Source: Antennarius striatus
Taxonomy: Eukaryota > Chordata > Actinopteri > Lophiiformes > Antennariidae
Length of the DNA stretch: 64,000 nucleotides
NCBI RefSeq assembly: GCF_040054535.1
Contig: NC_090797.1
Span: forward strand, 15,920,001 to 15,984,000
Reading direction: 5' to 3'
This document shows, in pieces, positions 37,436 to 47,407 of the stretch. Every line of letters begins with the position of its first letter. Position 1 is the first letter of the stretch. Below the pieces are notes generated by a model. It was not told the origin of the DNA. It did not search any database and worked only from the letters and a program-made list of their open reading frames with translations. Both the position numbers and the translations under genes were made by a program.

Positions 37436-37788
37436 TCAGGGTGGCCGTCCTTCTTTGACATTCTGAAGGAGGAGTCCATCGTTCAGTCGGATGACTTCTC
37501 CTATGGGATGCACCGGGTGGAGACGACCTGCGGTCAGGTACGCTGCATCAACAGTTTAAAGAACTCGTACTCATACATACAATCAAACGGATAACCTCAT
37601 CTCATTGGTGGTTCCAGTGTGGAGCTCATCTGGGGCACACGTTTGATGATGGACCAAAGCCCACAGGGAAGCGCTACTGCATCAACTCGGCCTCGCTGGC
37701 GTTCCAACCCAAAGACGCGGCGTCCAGCTCTGCAGCTGAGGGCGGCGCTGCCAGCAGCTCAGGGGGCGGCGACAAGACTGAGCTCTGA
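27157..37788 (+). CDS. msrb3: methionine-R-sulfoxide reductase B3, both isoforms
   Basis: Reduces methionine-R-sulfoxide in proteins. Two alternative first exons, both ending in phase 1, join shared exons 33563-33671, 35739-35816, 36030-36058, 37440-37537, 37618-37788. The secretory form is 178 residues (27157-27208 first), the mitochondrial-type form 186 (30786-30861 first). In the short form zinc cysteines are C71/C74 (CVVC) and C120/C123 (CGQC); the catalytic cysteine is C143 in GKRYCINS, a plain Cys rather than selenocysteine. Signature blocks [22 protein letters not shown] and [12 protein letters not shown] are intact. The C terminus KTEL is an ER-retention-like signal, as in the human KAEL form. 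The poly-Ser/Gly tail is variable in the family. Confidence 0.95.
27352..27665. repeat. GTTACAGTTAGTCCA minisatellite, msrb3 intron
   Basis: About 20 irregular units built from GTTACAGTTAGTCC(A/G) follow the first donor by about 150 bases. Confidence 0.92.
28618..28696. repeat. (ATCC)n microsatellite
   Basis: TCCGTCCATCCATCC-type tetranucleotides run for about 80 bases in the msrb3 first intron. Confidence 0.93.
28862..28945 (-). mobile_element. tRNA-SINE fragment, inverted
   Basis: TTGCTCAGGGGCACCTCGGC is the complement of the SINE tail at 26210, and GGTTTCGAACCCC resembles a B-box region. Only part of the element remains. Confidence 0.45.
28985..29520 (+). pseudogene. LINE ORF fragment (Rex6/Dong-like, tentative)
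   Basis: Plus-strand frames read [20 protein letters not shown], then [18 protein letters not shown] and [15 protein letters not shown], a motif string found N-terminal to the reverse transcriptase in some fish LINEs (R4/Dong group). The frame breaks into another before and after. Clade assignment is from memory and uncertain. Confidence 0.5.
29517..29670. repeat. (TATATG/CATATA) AT-rich palindromic repeat
   Basis: About 150 bases of TATATCATATATG-like sequence directly after the LINE fragment, perhaps its tail. Confidence 0.9.
29700..29838. mobile_element. Tigger-like DNA transposon end
   Basis: AGACCGGATTAAAGTTGTAT followed by CTCGAGGTTCTACTG|TA reads in complement as TA|CAGTAGAACCTCGAG, a pogo/Tigger-type terminus. 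The left end is not visible. Confidence 0.5.
29821..30464. repeat. 23-bp minisatellite, msrb3 intron
   Basis: About 28 copies of TCTGAGGTTCTACTGTGTTA plus TTA, some lacking one TTA triplet. The first unit is the transposon end CTCGAGGTTCTACTGTAATA. Confidence 0.96.
30786..30861 (+). CDS. msrb3: msrb3 first exon B: mitochondrial-type leader
   Basis: ATG at 30786 opens [20 protein letters not shown], then CSLPS and one nucleotide. This closely matches the mitochondrial-type leader of mammalian MSRB3. The exon is 76 bases, phase 1, compatible with the shared exon at 33563. The donor G|GTCGAC is weak, but phase and homology support it. Confidence 0.85.
31045..31372. repeat. dispersed DNA-element copy 3
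   Basis: AACGCGTTCCAGGAACCACA opens a copy of the element at 8976-9342, with the same interior order (TTTCTGAACCCCCCCAT, AACCACCTTCTGTCTGTATG, AAAACACTCTGATAGACTG) and an extra shared segment also present at 9190-9290 (GTCAGCCAATAGAATGTGTG). Confidence 0.75.
31411..31960 (+). mobile_element. Helitron-like element copy 2 with expanded GTCC repeat
   Basis: Homologous to 55597-55979 from AGCGGTGATGTATTGTAATC through CCACCAAATGTCTTCACAAC and AAACTAGGTCAAGGTCAAAG. At 31436-31640 the short GTCCGTTC motif of the family has expanded to about 200 bases of GTCCGTTAGTCC units. The 3' end repeats a CTAGCTTTGAGCTTTGACCT motif and is truncated. Confidence 0.7.
32160..32420. repeat. dispersed fish repeat fragment
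   Basis: TTTTTGATTGTGGGAGGAAG followed by AGAGAACATGCAAACACACAG is a diverged copy of a repeat common in fish; related pieces occur at 32925-33040 and 61562-61830. Family not assigned. Confidence 0.5.
32925..33040. repeat. dispersed fish repeat fragment
   Basis: TTTCTGGAGGTGGGGGGATG, GAACCCACGCAGACATAGTG and ACATACAAACTCCACACAG match the same repeat family as 32160-32420. Confidence 0.55.
34150..34945. repeat. GTTGACTTGAT minisatellite, msrb3 intron 2
   Basis: About 800 bases of ACTTGATGTTG and ACTTGTTG units with ACTAGATG variants; longer blocks (for example 34330-34400 and 34495-34570) are duplicated, showing higher-order copying. Confidence 0.95.
35275..35400. repeat. dispersed fish repeat fragment
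   Basis: CACTGCTTTACCCGCTGTCA and GGAGCCTATCCCAGCTGGTT, the 5' part of the same family as 61562-61830. Confidence 0.55.
35404..35625 (-). repeat. LINE 3' tail, inverted, with (CAAT)n
   Basis: Starts with CAATCAATCAATCAAT and continues ACATTTCAAAGTGTTTTAAC, ATTGAGGAAGAAACTCTGGG. Related tails occur at 37110-37250, 40376-40520 and 44585-44756; the tandem CAAT end is the retrotransposon tail. Confidence 0.65.
35632..35684. repeat. (TG)n microsatellite
   Basis: About 52 bases of TG about 55 bases before msrb3 exon 3. Confidence 0.95.
36284..36415 (-). mobile_element. Helitron-like fragment, inverted (copy 3)
   Basis: The minus strand carries the 3' part of the family: GACCTACTGTCATTGATC-type motifs, GAATTCAGGGGTGTCGCAGG, then GCAGTCTGTGACTGC, the terminal hairpin, near 36283-36297. 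Confidence 0.65.
36700..37085 (-). pseudogene. LINE reverse transcriptase fragment, antisense
   Basis: The minus strand in msrb3 intron 4 reads [40 protein letters not shown] and [11 protein letters not shown]: reverse transcriptase motifs B and C of a common fish LINE. The catalytic FADD has become FADH, and frames break on both sides. Confidence 0.75.
37110..37252 (+). repeat. LINE 3' tail with (TTGA)n
   Basis: TTAAAGCACTTTGACATGTC, GATTAAGCACTATGCAAATA and a terminal TTGATTGATTGA array. Confidence 0.65.
37387..37437. repeat. (TG)n tract at msrb3 exon 5 acceptor
   Basis: TGTGCG and TG units run to within a few bases of the acceptor AG at 37438-37439, replacing a normal pyrimidine tract. 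Confidence 0.93.
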
Positions 37789-38492
37789 AGGCTGATCCTG
37801 ATTGGCTGGTTCAGACACGCTTCACCTACATGAACCAGTTAGTCAACGGTAAATGGACTGGACTGGCACCAGAGCTGTTCCACTCTGGAGGTCCAGTCCG
37901 TTTACTGGTCCCATCCAGAGACAGAGTGGATCTTCACCGTGGATCTTCTTTTTCCTGGACTCTGTTCTCTAAGTCTGACGTGTTAACACGGGTGTTGGGA
38001 AATGAAACCGCGTGTCGCTAGTGTTACAGTGTGTTGTGGTGTTTTGGAAATGCAAGCTGCTGCTAGGCTAGATTTACATTACGCATCAGTTGTACTCTGG
38101 TGCTTAAACTACAAGAACTAGTGGGTAATCGTCCAATTCAACATCGTCAAGGGGTGTGGATTTAGTCCAAAGATGTTCAAGCCCCTTTATCCTAACTAGT
38201 TGTTGTAGTATAACCATCAGGAGATGCTCAGATAATGGCTGATTTGTCACTCATTTGCTCAGTAGTTGTCTTCAGGTCCTTTCATTGATGGCTAGAGATG
38301 ATCACTATGCATTCATGGACTAAATGATGCAACTTTATTCATATTGATTGTGTATTTTTACAAATATGAAGAGTTTAATCTGTGGAGGACAACAGTACTT
38401 CAGCTTAAGTCACATGACTTTATCTTCTGTGCTGCTTTGGTCACAGGTGTCATTGTACACAATGATATTATTAAAATGATGTAATGCTTTTA

Positions 38493-38498
38493 AATAAA
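38493..38498 (+). terminator. msrb3 poly(A) signal
   Basis: AATAAA 705 bases after the stop codon, followed by GTTTTTGAATG, a T/G-rich element. Confidence 0.65.
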
Positions 38499-38519
38499 GT
38501 TTTTGAATGACACATTCTC

Positions 38520-40375
38520 TGCTGACCACTATGGTTGCTGCCATCATTGCAACATTTACATTTTCATTAAGTGGAATGGTGATCAAAACTAAAATATTAT
38601 TAAAATATTATTGGTGACTGAGATGACCCAGATTAGAAACTCTGACTTCAGTTGAGATTTTTATAGTATTTTTGAAAACACAAATAGCAATTGGATAATA
38701 AAAAAATGTAATTGTACACCAGAGACATGCGGTGACGTTCATGGCTGGGGGGGCACTGACTTCATCGTAATCAGATTTACAAACACATGAACCTACAGTT
38801 TATTCACCATTTCATTATCAATAGTGAGTGGGTTATTTTAAAGTCTCAGAGCAGAATAATTTACACATACAAACTGTAACACACAAATAAGCACCTTTAA
38901 TTAAAAAACACTGTTGTTACCTACCTGTTTGTTTGTTTGTTACATTAACTTATAAATGAAGTCCACGCGCCGCTCCTTCTGAACAAAACCAGAGAAAACA
39001 TTGTGAGTGTAGATCTGTTATCCTCCATTTTTATAGTGAGGCAAGGCGAACAGAAAATGAATGGCTGTACTTGACTTGCTGACTATAGATTGTAGTTTAC
39101 TGACACTTCTTCTGCGGCTGAGGAGTCCCAAGAAGAATCCCTGGGATCACCAGCGCCCCCTACCATGAGGCAGGAGAACTGCGTGCCTCATTTCGTGTCT
39201 TTTCCCAGCGGTTTCAGGACCGCTCAACTCCAGAGAGACGTTACACACATGGAGTTGTTGACTAAAAAACACTCTACATTATATACATTAGCTAAATCAT
39301 GGGAATTTAGTTCATAGAGCAAACGTGTTTGAACATTTAATAGCGACATATAGAGACATAGCATTATGGTCTGACTGTTAAGCTACCAGCACAGCTACTC
39401 GAGTCATTGGTCAATCCCCTGACCGCACGTCGCTGCTGTACACACAACTTACTGCTGTGTGTTTGTTAGTCAGACTACACGAAACTGATGGACTCATTTG
39501 CATGAAATTTTCACCAAGGATGGCCCCCACATTCTAGAGGTGATTAAATTTTGGTCCTGGTCGGGCGCAGGACTAGGGTCAAGGAATTTTGTTTGGTAAA
39601 ATTAAAGTGACTTACTGCATCTTTAAAGGTAGGGGGCGCCACTGCGTCAGGTGAGGTGTTTCAGACATTGAATTAGGTTGTCTGTAGGACAGTGTTCTGG
39701 GCTCCTCCAACTACCAAGAGAACCTGGAAGACTATAATTCCTGGAGGGATCAGATCTCTCATCTGAACTCAGAACACCTTGGAATCCTTCAGGATGAACA
39801 GGGAAGTGTTGCTATGGAGATGGACATCAGGAATTCCTTGCTCCAGCTGCTGCCATTGGAGAAGAAAAGAGCCTTAAGACGTTATTGGCAGTAATGAAGA
39901 ACCTTGTGACACCTTAAAGGTCTCAACATCTACATTAACTCTAATATGACTGTATCAGTTATGTTACATAATGATGGTCCTATAGCATCAATAGGAACGT
40001 GATGTAATGTCTCAGTCAGGATAAAAGGTATCTTCATATTCTGAAGATGAACTTTGTTTTAAAACTGTTTAATACCTCTGAAATGAAGTCAATGATACGA
40101 TAACTGAAACTCACAAACCAGAAAACAAATGTTTCATTGAAGCAGAACAAATGAGTTTCTGTGAAAATGCATGACTTTAATTAAGAAAAAGAAAGTGAAA
40201 CTGCAGACCTCCAGGGGTCCACCTGCATCAACCACAGAATAATGCAGGTCCTTGGCTGCTGTGATAAAGCTAACCTACAGTAGCACCCACAATAGCTGTA
40301 CACTATGAAATGAGCATTGTGTTTCTGAGAGCTTTGGTAGTGCTAGTGCTTTTGGATTTCTTTTATGAATGAATC
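38520..40375. other. intergenic, no gene seen
   Basis: AT-rich sequence with no recognised exon, RNA gene or array. Weak repeat-like pieces around 39500-39640 are not assigned. Confidence 0.5.
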
Positions 40376-40590
40376 AACCAACTCTTATTAAACCTTTGTT
40401 AATGAAGCACTTAATCACATCAGCAGACATTTCAAAGCGCTTTAACAGGCAGAGAAACCCAACAGCGACAGTGGTGGGAAAAACTCCCTCATTGAGGAAG
40501 AAACCCAGACCCTAGAGGGCGGTAGATAGATAGGGACAGATAGATAGGGACCTGTCCCTATATGTAGATAGGGACAGGTCGAGTGAGAGA
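40376..40590 (-). repeat. LINE 3' tail, inverted
   Basis: AATCACATCAGCAGACATTT, CAAAGCGCTTTAACAGGCAG and CATTGAGGAAGAAACCCAGA match the family at 35404. A short GATA/GACA repeat follows to about 40580. Confidence 0.6.
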
Positions 40591-41039
40591 GAGAGAAACG
40601 GAGAAAGGCAGAGTGGCAGAGAGGCCAGATGGAGTCGCTGTCTGGAGTTTAGAGTTTGGAGTTTTGATCCAGGTGCTTAGGTGGGGACGGGAATGTCAGG
40701 CTACGTTCACCGACTCCTGGGTGGTTGTCTTCTGTAGCTGTTGCCTGGTTATATCCAAAACACTATCACAGCTGCATGGATGAAGGACTGAAGCAGGACC
40801 CCAGCTGATGGTTGGGTGAGGGGTGATAGTGGTGGGATTAGAGGAGCAGGTCCACAGTGGATAGACGGATGAGGGGTGAACATGGGAAAACCTGTGACGA
40901 GATAGAGCACAGAGACTCCAGAGAAGAAGTTGAGTTAGTAAAATGTAATTGATGGTGTGTGAATGTAGAGAGATGGTCAGAGAGGAGGAGGAGCAGAGAG
41001 AGGGTCATACTCACCATGAGCCATTTTTCAGTTTTAATT

Positions 41040-41100
41040 TGTAGATAGATAGATACTTTATTAATCCCGGAGGACATTGTACATATCCACTGCTCAGACA
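41040..41100 (-). repeat. retrotransposon tail with (GATA)n, inverted
   Basis: AGATAGATAGATACTTTATTAATCCCGGAGG is a short inverted version of the tail at 51400-51540. Confidence 0.65.
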
Positions 41101-41189
41101 TTTCATCACGAATAATGATAACGAATAAATCTTAAGTACTAGAAAGGGTAGTATCTCAACAGCTCAACAGCTCTTACATTATTTATCAT

Positions 41190-43215
41190 TAAGCGGTCTT
41201 TTCGAACCATTCCAATCAGCTTTTCGGGCCCGCCATTCCACTGAACCAGCACTTACCAAAGTTGTAAATTATCTCCTGTTAAATATGGACTCTGGTACCA
41301 CTTCTGTTCTCCTACTTTTGGATCTTAGTGCAGCGTTTGATACTATAGATCACTGTATACTCCTTGACCGACTGGAGAGACAGTTTGGTGTCTGTCAGTT
41401 AACTCTTGCTTGGTTAAAATCTTATCTGATAGGACTCAATGTGTCTCCTACAATAATAAAACTTCTGCCTTCTCCGACGTCAAATATGGCGTACCTCAGG
41501 GGTCTGTACTTGGTCCTCTGTTATTCTCCCTGTATGTTGCACCTCTTGGTCAAATTATACGCAGCTTTGGAATAAGTTTCCACTGTTATGCTGATGACAC
41601 ACAACTTTACATGCCCATAAAAGCAGATGATCGATCTGAATTAATTAAACTAGAGGCCTGTCTTTCTGCTGTGAATAGTTGGATGTCCAGTAATTTCTTG
41701 CTCCTAAACCCAGACAAAACTGAGATGTTAATCATTGGCCCTGCGCGACATATAAACCAATTTCAACACCTAACAATATCTGTAGATAACTGTCTTATAA
41801 CCCATAGTTCAACAGTCAAGACTCTTGGAGTAACGTTAGATTCAACTCTTGCCTTTGACAAGCATATTAAAGAGGTGACAAAGATCGCCGTCTTTCATCT
41901 ACGCAATATTTCCAAAATTAGGTCCTCTCTAGCCATGGCTGATGCAGAAATTTTGATTCATGCCTTTGTGTCCTCTAGACTAGACTATTGTAATGTTCTG
42001 TTATCAGGGTTGCCTCGGTCTAGAACTAGGGGCCTTCAGATGGTTCAGAACACAGCAGCAAGAATATTAACTAAAACTAGGAAATTTGACCATATCACCC
42101 CAGTATTAGCTGCATTACACTGGCTCCCGATTCATGTTAGATCCGATTTTAAGGTACTCTTATTAACATACAAAAGCCTTAATGGGCTTGCTCCAACCTA
42201 TCTGTCTGATCTTGTTAAACCTTATACGCCGACTAGGGCTCTCCGCTCTCAGAATACTGGTCTCTTGTGTGTTCCTAGAGTTAAAAAGAAGTCAGCTGGC
42301 CAGAGGGCCTTCCCCTATCGTGCCCCTTTCTTGTGGAATGACCTCTCTATAGGTATTAGACAGTCTGAATCCGTAGATGTCTTTACATTTAGACTCAGAA
42401 CATATCTGTTCTACCTAACATATAAGTAATATCGGGGGTGGCAGTCTCAATGTTTAGGTTTAGCCTAGTCCTGCCGACGAGCCGTAGGATTTCTTAGTTA
42501 GGCCCCTGCCTCCCATTAATCCTCTGCTATTCTGGTCCCTCTAGCACCACTCTCCCCCTGCTCTCTCTATCTCTCTCCCTCCTTCTCCTGTTCTCTCTCT
42601 CAGGCCTTTGTGTGGTGGATCATCGGCAATCGGCTACCTCTGTCTGCTTCCGTGGCTGGCGATAGCACAACCTGTACAATGGTCCTGTTTCACCATCCAC
42701 TGGGGGAGTGCTGCTTCTGCCTCATTTGGTTCTGCTGTGGTTTTGGGGTTTTGCCAGAGTAACCTTGACTTTAACTTTTTTGAGCTGAATGACTTAGGCA
42801 CTGTCTGGTCTGTCCTCAGAGTGGTGGATCCTCGGCAATCGGTGACCTCTGTGTGCTTCATCGGCTGGTGGTGACTCGCTCTACTGGATGGATCGGCGTG
42901 TCTTTGTCATACATTTATTATTGTTACTGTTATTATTGTGTTGTTAATCTGTACATGCGGTATCTATTGCTTCGTCTGTCCACTCCTGGAAGAGGGGTCC
43001 CTCCTCTAGTCTTCCTGAGGTTTCTCCCATCCATTTTTTCCCCTGTTAAAAGGGTTTTGGGGGGAGTTGTTCCTTATCTGATGTGAGGGTCGCACTGCTA
43101 CAGGACACAGAGGTCAGAGGGATATCGTCCATGTGCAGATTGTAAAGCCCTTTGAGACATTGTTTGTGAATCTGGGCTATATAAGAATACATAAACTTGA
43201 AACTTGAAATACTGG
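41190..43215 (+). pseudogene. L2/Maui-like LINE, 5'-truncated, frameshifted
   Basis: A non-LTR retrotransposon reverse transcriptase. Frame one (to about 41430) has FQSAFRARHSTE and LLDLSAAFDTIDH (motif A). Frame two (about 41420-42429) has YGVPQGSVLGPLLF (motif B), CYADDTQLY (motif C, catalytic) and the C-terminal LDYCNVLLSGLP and LHWLPIHVRSDFK blocks typical of L2-clade elements. A one-base shift near 41425 separates the frames; otherwise it is nearly intact, so it is young. The endonuclease part is missing. The 3' UTR runs to about 43210, ending TTTGAGACATTG, GGGCTATATAAGAATA and an ACTTGAA repeat. Also called Maui in pufferfish; exact family not checked. Confidence 0.85.
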
Positions 43216-43296
43216 ATTAAACACCAGGAGAAAAAGAAACACTGACATCACAGGACATACCACAAGACAGACACTACACTAACAGACACATGCAGC

Positions 43297-43445
43297 AGTT
43301 GAGCTCACGTCGCTCCTCATATGACTCACTTAACGGTTTCTGTAAGTTTAATGTCAGGTTGTTTGGCCAACCTGACATTAAACTTACAGACTTCGACTCA
43401 TGGTTCAGACTGCTGCTGGTGTCTTCTGTCTTTTGCTGTTTTCAC
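43297..43445. repeat. direct repeat A with 22-bp-arm hairpin
   Basis: GAGCTCACGTCGCTCCTCAT to TTTTGCTGTTTTCACCC is repeated at 45086-45258. Inside, 43340-43361 and 43368-43389 are perfect inverted repeats around TTTGGC. Confidence 0.92.
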
Positions 43446-44149
43446 CCTAACCCCTAGCCCTAAACTTAACCCCAAACCCTAAACCCCATCCCTAACCCTA
43501 ACCCCAACCCTAACCGTAACCCTACCCCAAACCCTAACTCTAACCCTAATCCGTCCATCATGGTTGGCCTAACCACTGTCTCACCCTAACCCTAACCCCA
43601 ACCTTAACCCTAAACTTAACCCTAACCCCAACCCAACCCTAACCCTAATTGGTCCATCATATCTGTCCTCACCACTGTCTAACCCTAACCCTAACCCTAA
43701 TCCTTCAGTCATGTTTGTCCTCACCTCTTTCTATAATCTGTCCATCATGGTTGTCCTGACCAGTGTCTAATCCTAACCCTAAACCTACCCTAACCCCTAA
43801 CGCTAACCGTAACGCTAAACCTAACACCTAACCCTAACCCTAACTCCTAACCCCTAACCCTGACCCTAAACATACCCTACCCTAAAATCTAACCCTAACC
43901 CTAATCCATCCATCATGTCTGTCCTCACCTCTTTCTCTAATCCGTCCTTCATGGCTTTCCTCTTCACTGTCCAACCTTGACCCTAACCCCAACCTTAACC
44001 TCTAACCCCAACCCTACCTTAACCCTAAACCCTAACCATAATCCGAACCCTAATCCTAACCCCTACCTTAACCTCTAACCCCAACCCTACTCTAACCCTA
44101 AACCCTAACCCTAAACCTACCCTAACCCTAATCCTAGCCCCTACACAGG

Positions 44150-44420
44150 GGTCCATCTGCTATGGACCTGCTCTTCCCATCCCACCAGTACCACCACTCA
44201 CCTAACCATCGACTGGGGTCCTGCTGCCTCTCTTCCTTGGTGTCATCCTACTGTTCCACCCCTCATCCGTGGACCTTCCTCTGTGGACCTGCACCTCCGA
44301 GCCCACCAGTATCACCCCCATCTCTCCATGTGCTGTGCACCTTATCCTCCAAGCCCACCAGTACCACCCCTCAACTATCCATCGGCTGGGGTCCTGCTTC
44401 CTTTCTCCCTCCTTCCTCCA
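44150..44420. repeat. about 100-bp tandem triplication
   Basis: CCCACCAGTA(C/T)CACC followed by CATCGACTGGGGTCCTGCTG recurs in diverged form at about 44180, 44300 and 44355, giving proline-rich false frames. Confidence 0.65.
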
Positions 44421-44584
44421 TACAGTCATCCACACAGCTGTAATTGTGCCTTGACTTTATCAACCTTAACCATATTGATACTGTCTCTCTCTCTGTCTCT
44501 CTCTCTCTGTCTCTCTCTCTCTGACCCTGTTCTTGTCTTCCTTTGATTTCTTTTCCACCCAACCGGTCGAGGCGGATGGCCGCC

Positions 44585-44758
44585 CAAAAGAGTCTGGGTC
44601 CTGCCCAGAGTTTCTTCCTCAATGAGGGAGTTTTTCCCTCCACTGTCGCTTATGTTTGCTCTGGAGGGTTCAGTTGGGTTTCTGTCTGTTAAAGCGCTTT
44701 GAAATGTCTGCTGTCATGATTAAGCGCTATATAAATAAAACTTGATTGATTGAACTTG
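44585..44758 (+). repeat. LINE 3' tail with TTGA end
   Basis: GGTCCTGCCCAGAGTTTCTT, TTAAAGCGCTTTGAAATGTC, GATTAAGCGCTATATAAATA and a short TTGATTGA end, inserted within the telomere-like block. A CT-rich run precedes it at 44480-44525. Confidence 0.7.
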
Positions 44759-45085
44759 ATTAACCTTAACCCTAAATCTAACCCTTAACCCTAACCTTAA
44801 CACCTAACCCTAAACCTACCCTAATCTTTCTGTCATGTTTGTCCTCACCTCATTCCCTAATCCGTCCATCATGTCTGTCCTCACCTCTTTCTCTAATCCA
44901 TCAAGGCTGTTCTAACCACTGCCTCTAATCTGTCCTTCATGGCTTTCCTCACCAATATCTAGCCCTAACCCTAACCCTTACCTGAACCCCTGCCCCTAAC
45001 CCTAAACCCTAGCCCTAACCTTAACCCCTAACCCTAACCCAAAACTTAGCTCACCAAAAGCCATTTTTCATAGTTTTGTATTTGT

Positions 45086-45258
45086 AGTTGAGTTCACGTC
45101 GCTCCTCATATGACTCACTTAACGGTTTCTGTAAGTTTGTTTAATGTTTAATGACATAAGTTTAATGTCAGGTTGTTTGGTCAACCTGACATTAAACTTA
45201 CAGACTTCCACTCGTGGTTCAGACTGCTGGTGTCTTCTGTCCTCTGCTGTTTTCACCA
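45086..45258. repeat. direct repeat B with hairpin
   Basis: Second copy of 43297-43445 with a small insertion before the hairpin. Arms 45157-45175 and 45182-45200 are perfect inverted repeats of 19 bases around TTTGGT. Confidence 0.92.
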
Positions 45259-46749
45259 CAGGCTTCAAATGTTCAAGTACATTAGTCCTTCTGGGCTAGA
45301 TGGAGAACAGCCCTACATGACCTTTTTCTGTTTCAGTTCAGGTTGTCTGAACTACCATGGCAACGCACAGAACAGTGAAACAAAACCAGCCATGTTAATT
45401 CATTCTGCCTCAGATCACATTTAATCCCATCATCTAAAGGTCAACACAGGTAAGACATCTATATATCAAACCCTAATGAGAAGATGCTGGAGGACTTTCT
45501 AGTGTTCCATACCCTCATATTTAGTATCTGTAGTTTATTATACTTCTGATCATATGAGTTAGGGTTACATTAATCCCACAACTAACTTTCAGTTACTCAG
45601 TAACTGAAGTGTTCCACGGTCACACAGCTGACTGGGACGAGTTTCATGTAGTTGCATGTTCATTTTTTATTAAATCAGTAGCAAACCATACAGCAGATCC
45701 AGAGATCACATCAGATTCACATCACGTACCGTGTGTAGTCGTCAGGAAGGTGCAGTCATATACAGTGCTCAGACAAACGGCGACACAGAATGAACATGTA
45801 AAACAAGAACAACAAGATTCAGTGATGCTACGGGCAAAAAGGATGCTGTTAAAGGGGTGGCAGGTATGTCTGTACAGGACAGCGCAGGTTACGAGTGTTT
45901 TCTGACTAGTCAGAGTCATTTTCTACCCCATCAAATGATCCAAGTATAAAAACAGAGACAGAGCCAACCAGCATTTCAGGTGTAGCTTTCTAAGGCACAC
46001 ACACACGGAGTGGAGGGATCGCTAATGACCTTAGCAACACCTGATGAAGGAGAAATGAAGATCAGCATCAGCTGTGCATCCGTACGGGTGACTAGATAAC
46101 TAAACACATGACATCAATGTGTATGTACAGGTCCATGGTACCATGGTGTAGTGAACCTCTTCTTGTGGGACTAACAGTGAGACGTCAACACGTCATGTTT
46201 TGTGTGGCTATTGACATTTAAATGAACGCATCATGTTCCCTTAGTCCAGCAGAATGCTATGAACCCGGTTCCACGTAGAGGAACCTCCACACTTTCCTGA
46301 CCTCTGACGACCTCAGAGGCATGAGAGAACATCTGAAGTCATCCATGATGGTAGCTGTGAGTTTAAACTCTCTGATGACACAATGTGGTTTCTTACAAAA
46401 GAATCTGTGATCACTTTGAATGTTTGGGTGACTAAGTATCAGTCACCCAAACAACAAGAGTCTCTCAATAGAAGACATCTTTGGTAAGCTGTAACAGTAA
46501 CAGTTCGTTAAGAGACCAGAAATTAACGTCAATAAAGCAGATTCGCACAATGATCCTCCCTTAAACTAACTTGGTGGATGTGGTTCAGGACGGTCAGGTC
46601 CACTAGACTGGATGAAGCTGATCCATGACACTGTTCATATGAGTTATATCCTCCTTTCCTTCTTCTTCAGTGTTTCTCTGACTGGACTTCAATCACATCT
46701 ATTTTTCATGGTAGAACCGAATGAGTTCTGCAGGATAAAGGTATGTAAG
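45259..46749. other. bicd1 downstream region, no gene seen
   Basis: No exon recognised. On the minus strand an AATAAA at 45671-45666 could end a long bicd1 3' UTR, but nearer signals exist inside the hAT-like element, so the end of the transcript is undecided. Confidence 0.35.
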
Positions 46750-47407
46750 GCAGGAGTCGGCAACCTGTGGCTCTGGGACCGCACTCATCCTGATGCTGCA
46801 GCTCCATGTTGCTTCGGAAATAAAATATAAATATCCAATTGAAGTGTATTTTATTATAGTTGTAAATTGGAAAATTACTGTAATCTTGAAACATTAAATA
46901 ACATTTAATTTTTTTATTTTATTATTTTTTGTTGCTCAAAATGTGCATCACCTTCACCGAAAACCAGTTGGAGCAGAATAAACCGGGTAAAATAATTATT
47001 TGTCAAATATTTAATTTTCATTGTCCAGTGGACTAGAGCTCTTTTTTTTAATTTCTTTTTTAAATCCAGTTCAGTGCCAAAGAGGATATCAGGATGACGC
47101 TCACAGTAGTTTTGTTTGCTACATAGATCATTTAAAGTCAGCTTTTTAATTCATTTGAAACAGAACGTGTTTTTTATTAACATTTTAAGAGCTGAAAATG
47201 TTCAAAATGTGTTTAAACATAAATAAAATGTTATTTCGTCTGTAGTGCTTCACGTATTTCATAACACAAAATACTGTAGTTGTTTACACAAAGATTTAAG
47301 ATAAAAACAATACATACAGTTTAATCTCTATTTAGATTCCTAAAGTATTTGTGGCTGCCAGCGTTTCTTTTCTGTGATAACTGAGTGTTAAAGGTTGCAG
47401 ATCCCTG
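46750..47407. mobile_element. hAT-like non-autonomous element
   Basis: The left end CAGGAGTCGGCAACCTGTGG and right end AAGGTTGCAGATCCCTG are imperfect inverted repeats of the type CAGGGGTCGGCAACC known from hAT elements. The AT-rich interior has no long frame. Flanking 8-mers are only partly alike. Confidence 0.7.

Larger units (their letters stand above)
43446..45060. repeat. degenerate telomere-like CCCTAA arrays
   Basis: Blocks of CCCTAACCCTAACCC with CCCCAA and CCTTAA variants occur at 43446-43550, 43585-43652, 43680-43710, 43770-43905, 43978-44145, 44760-44825 and 44960-45050. Between them are recurring spacers with TCCATCATGTCTGTCCTCAC. All repeats have the C-rich strand on the plus strand. 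Confidence 0.9.

Noticed and set aside
44162..44546. Proline/serine-rich frames
   Set aside because: Come from a diverged tandem triplication and CT-rich sequence; no conserved domain.
43446..45060. True chromosome end
   Set aside because: The repeat is degenerate, interrupted, and followed by more than 18 kb of gene-bearing sequence.
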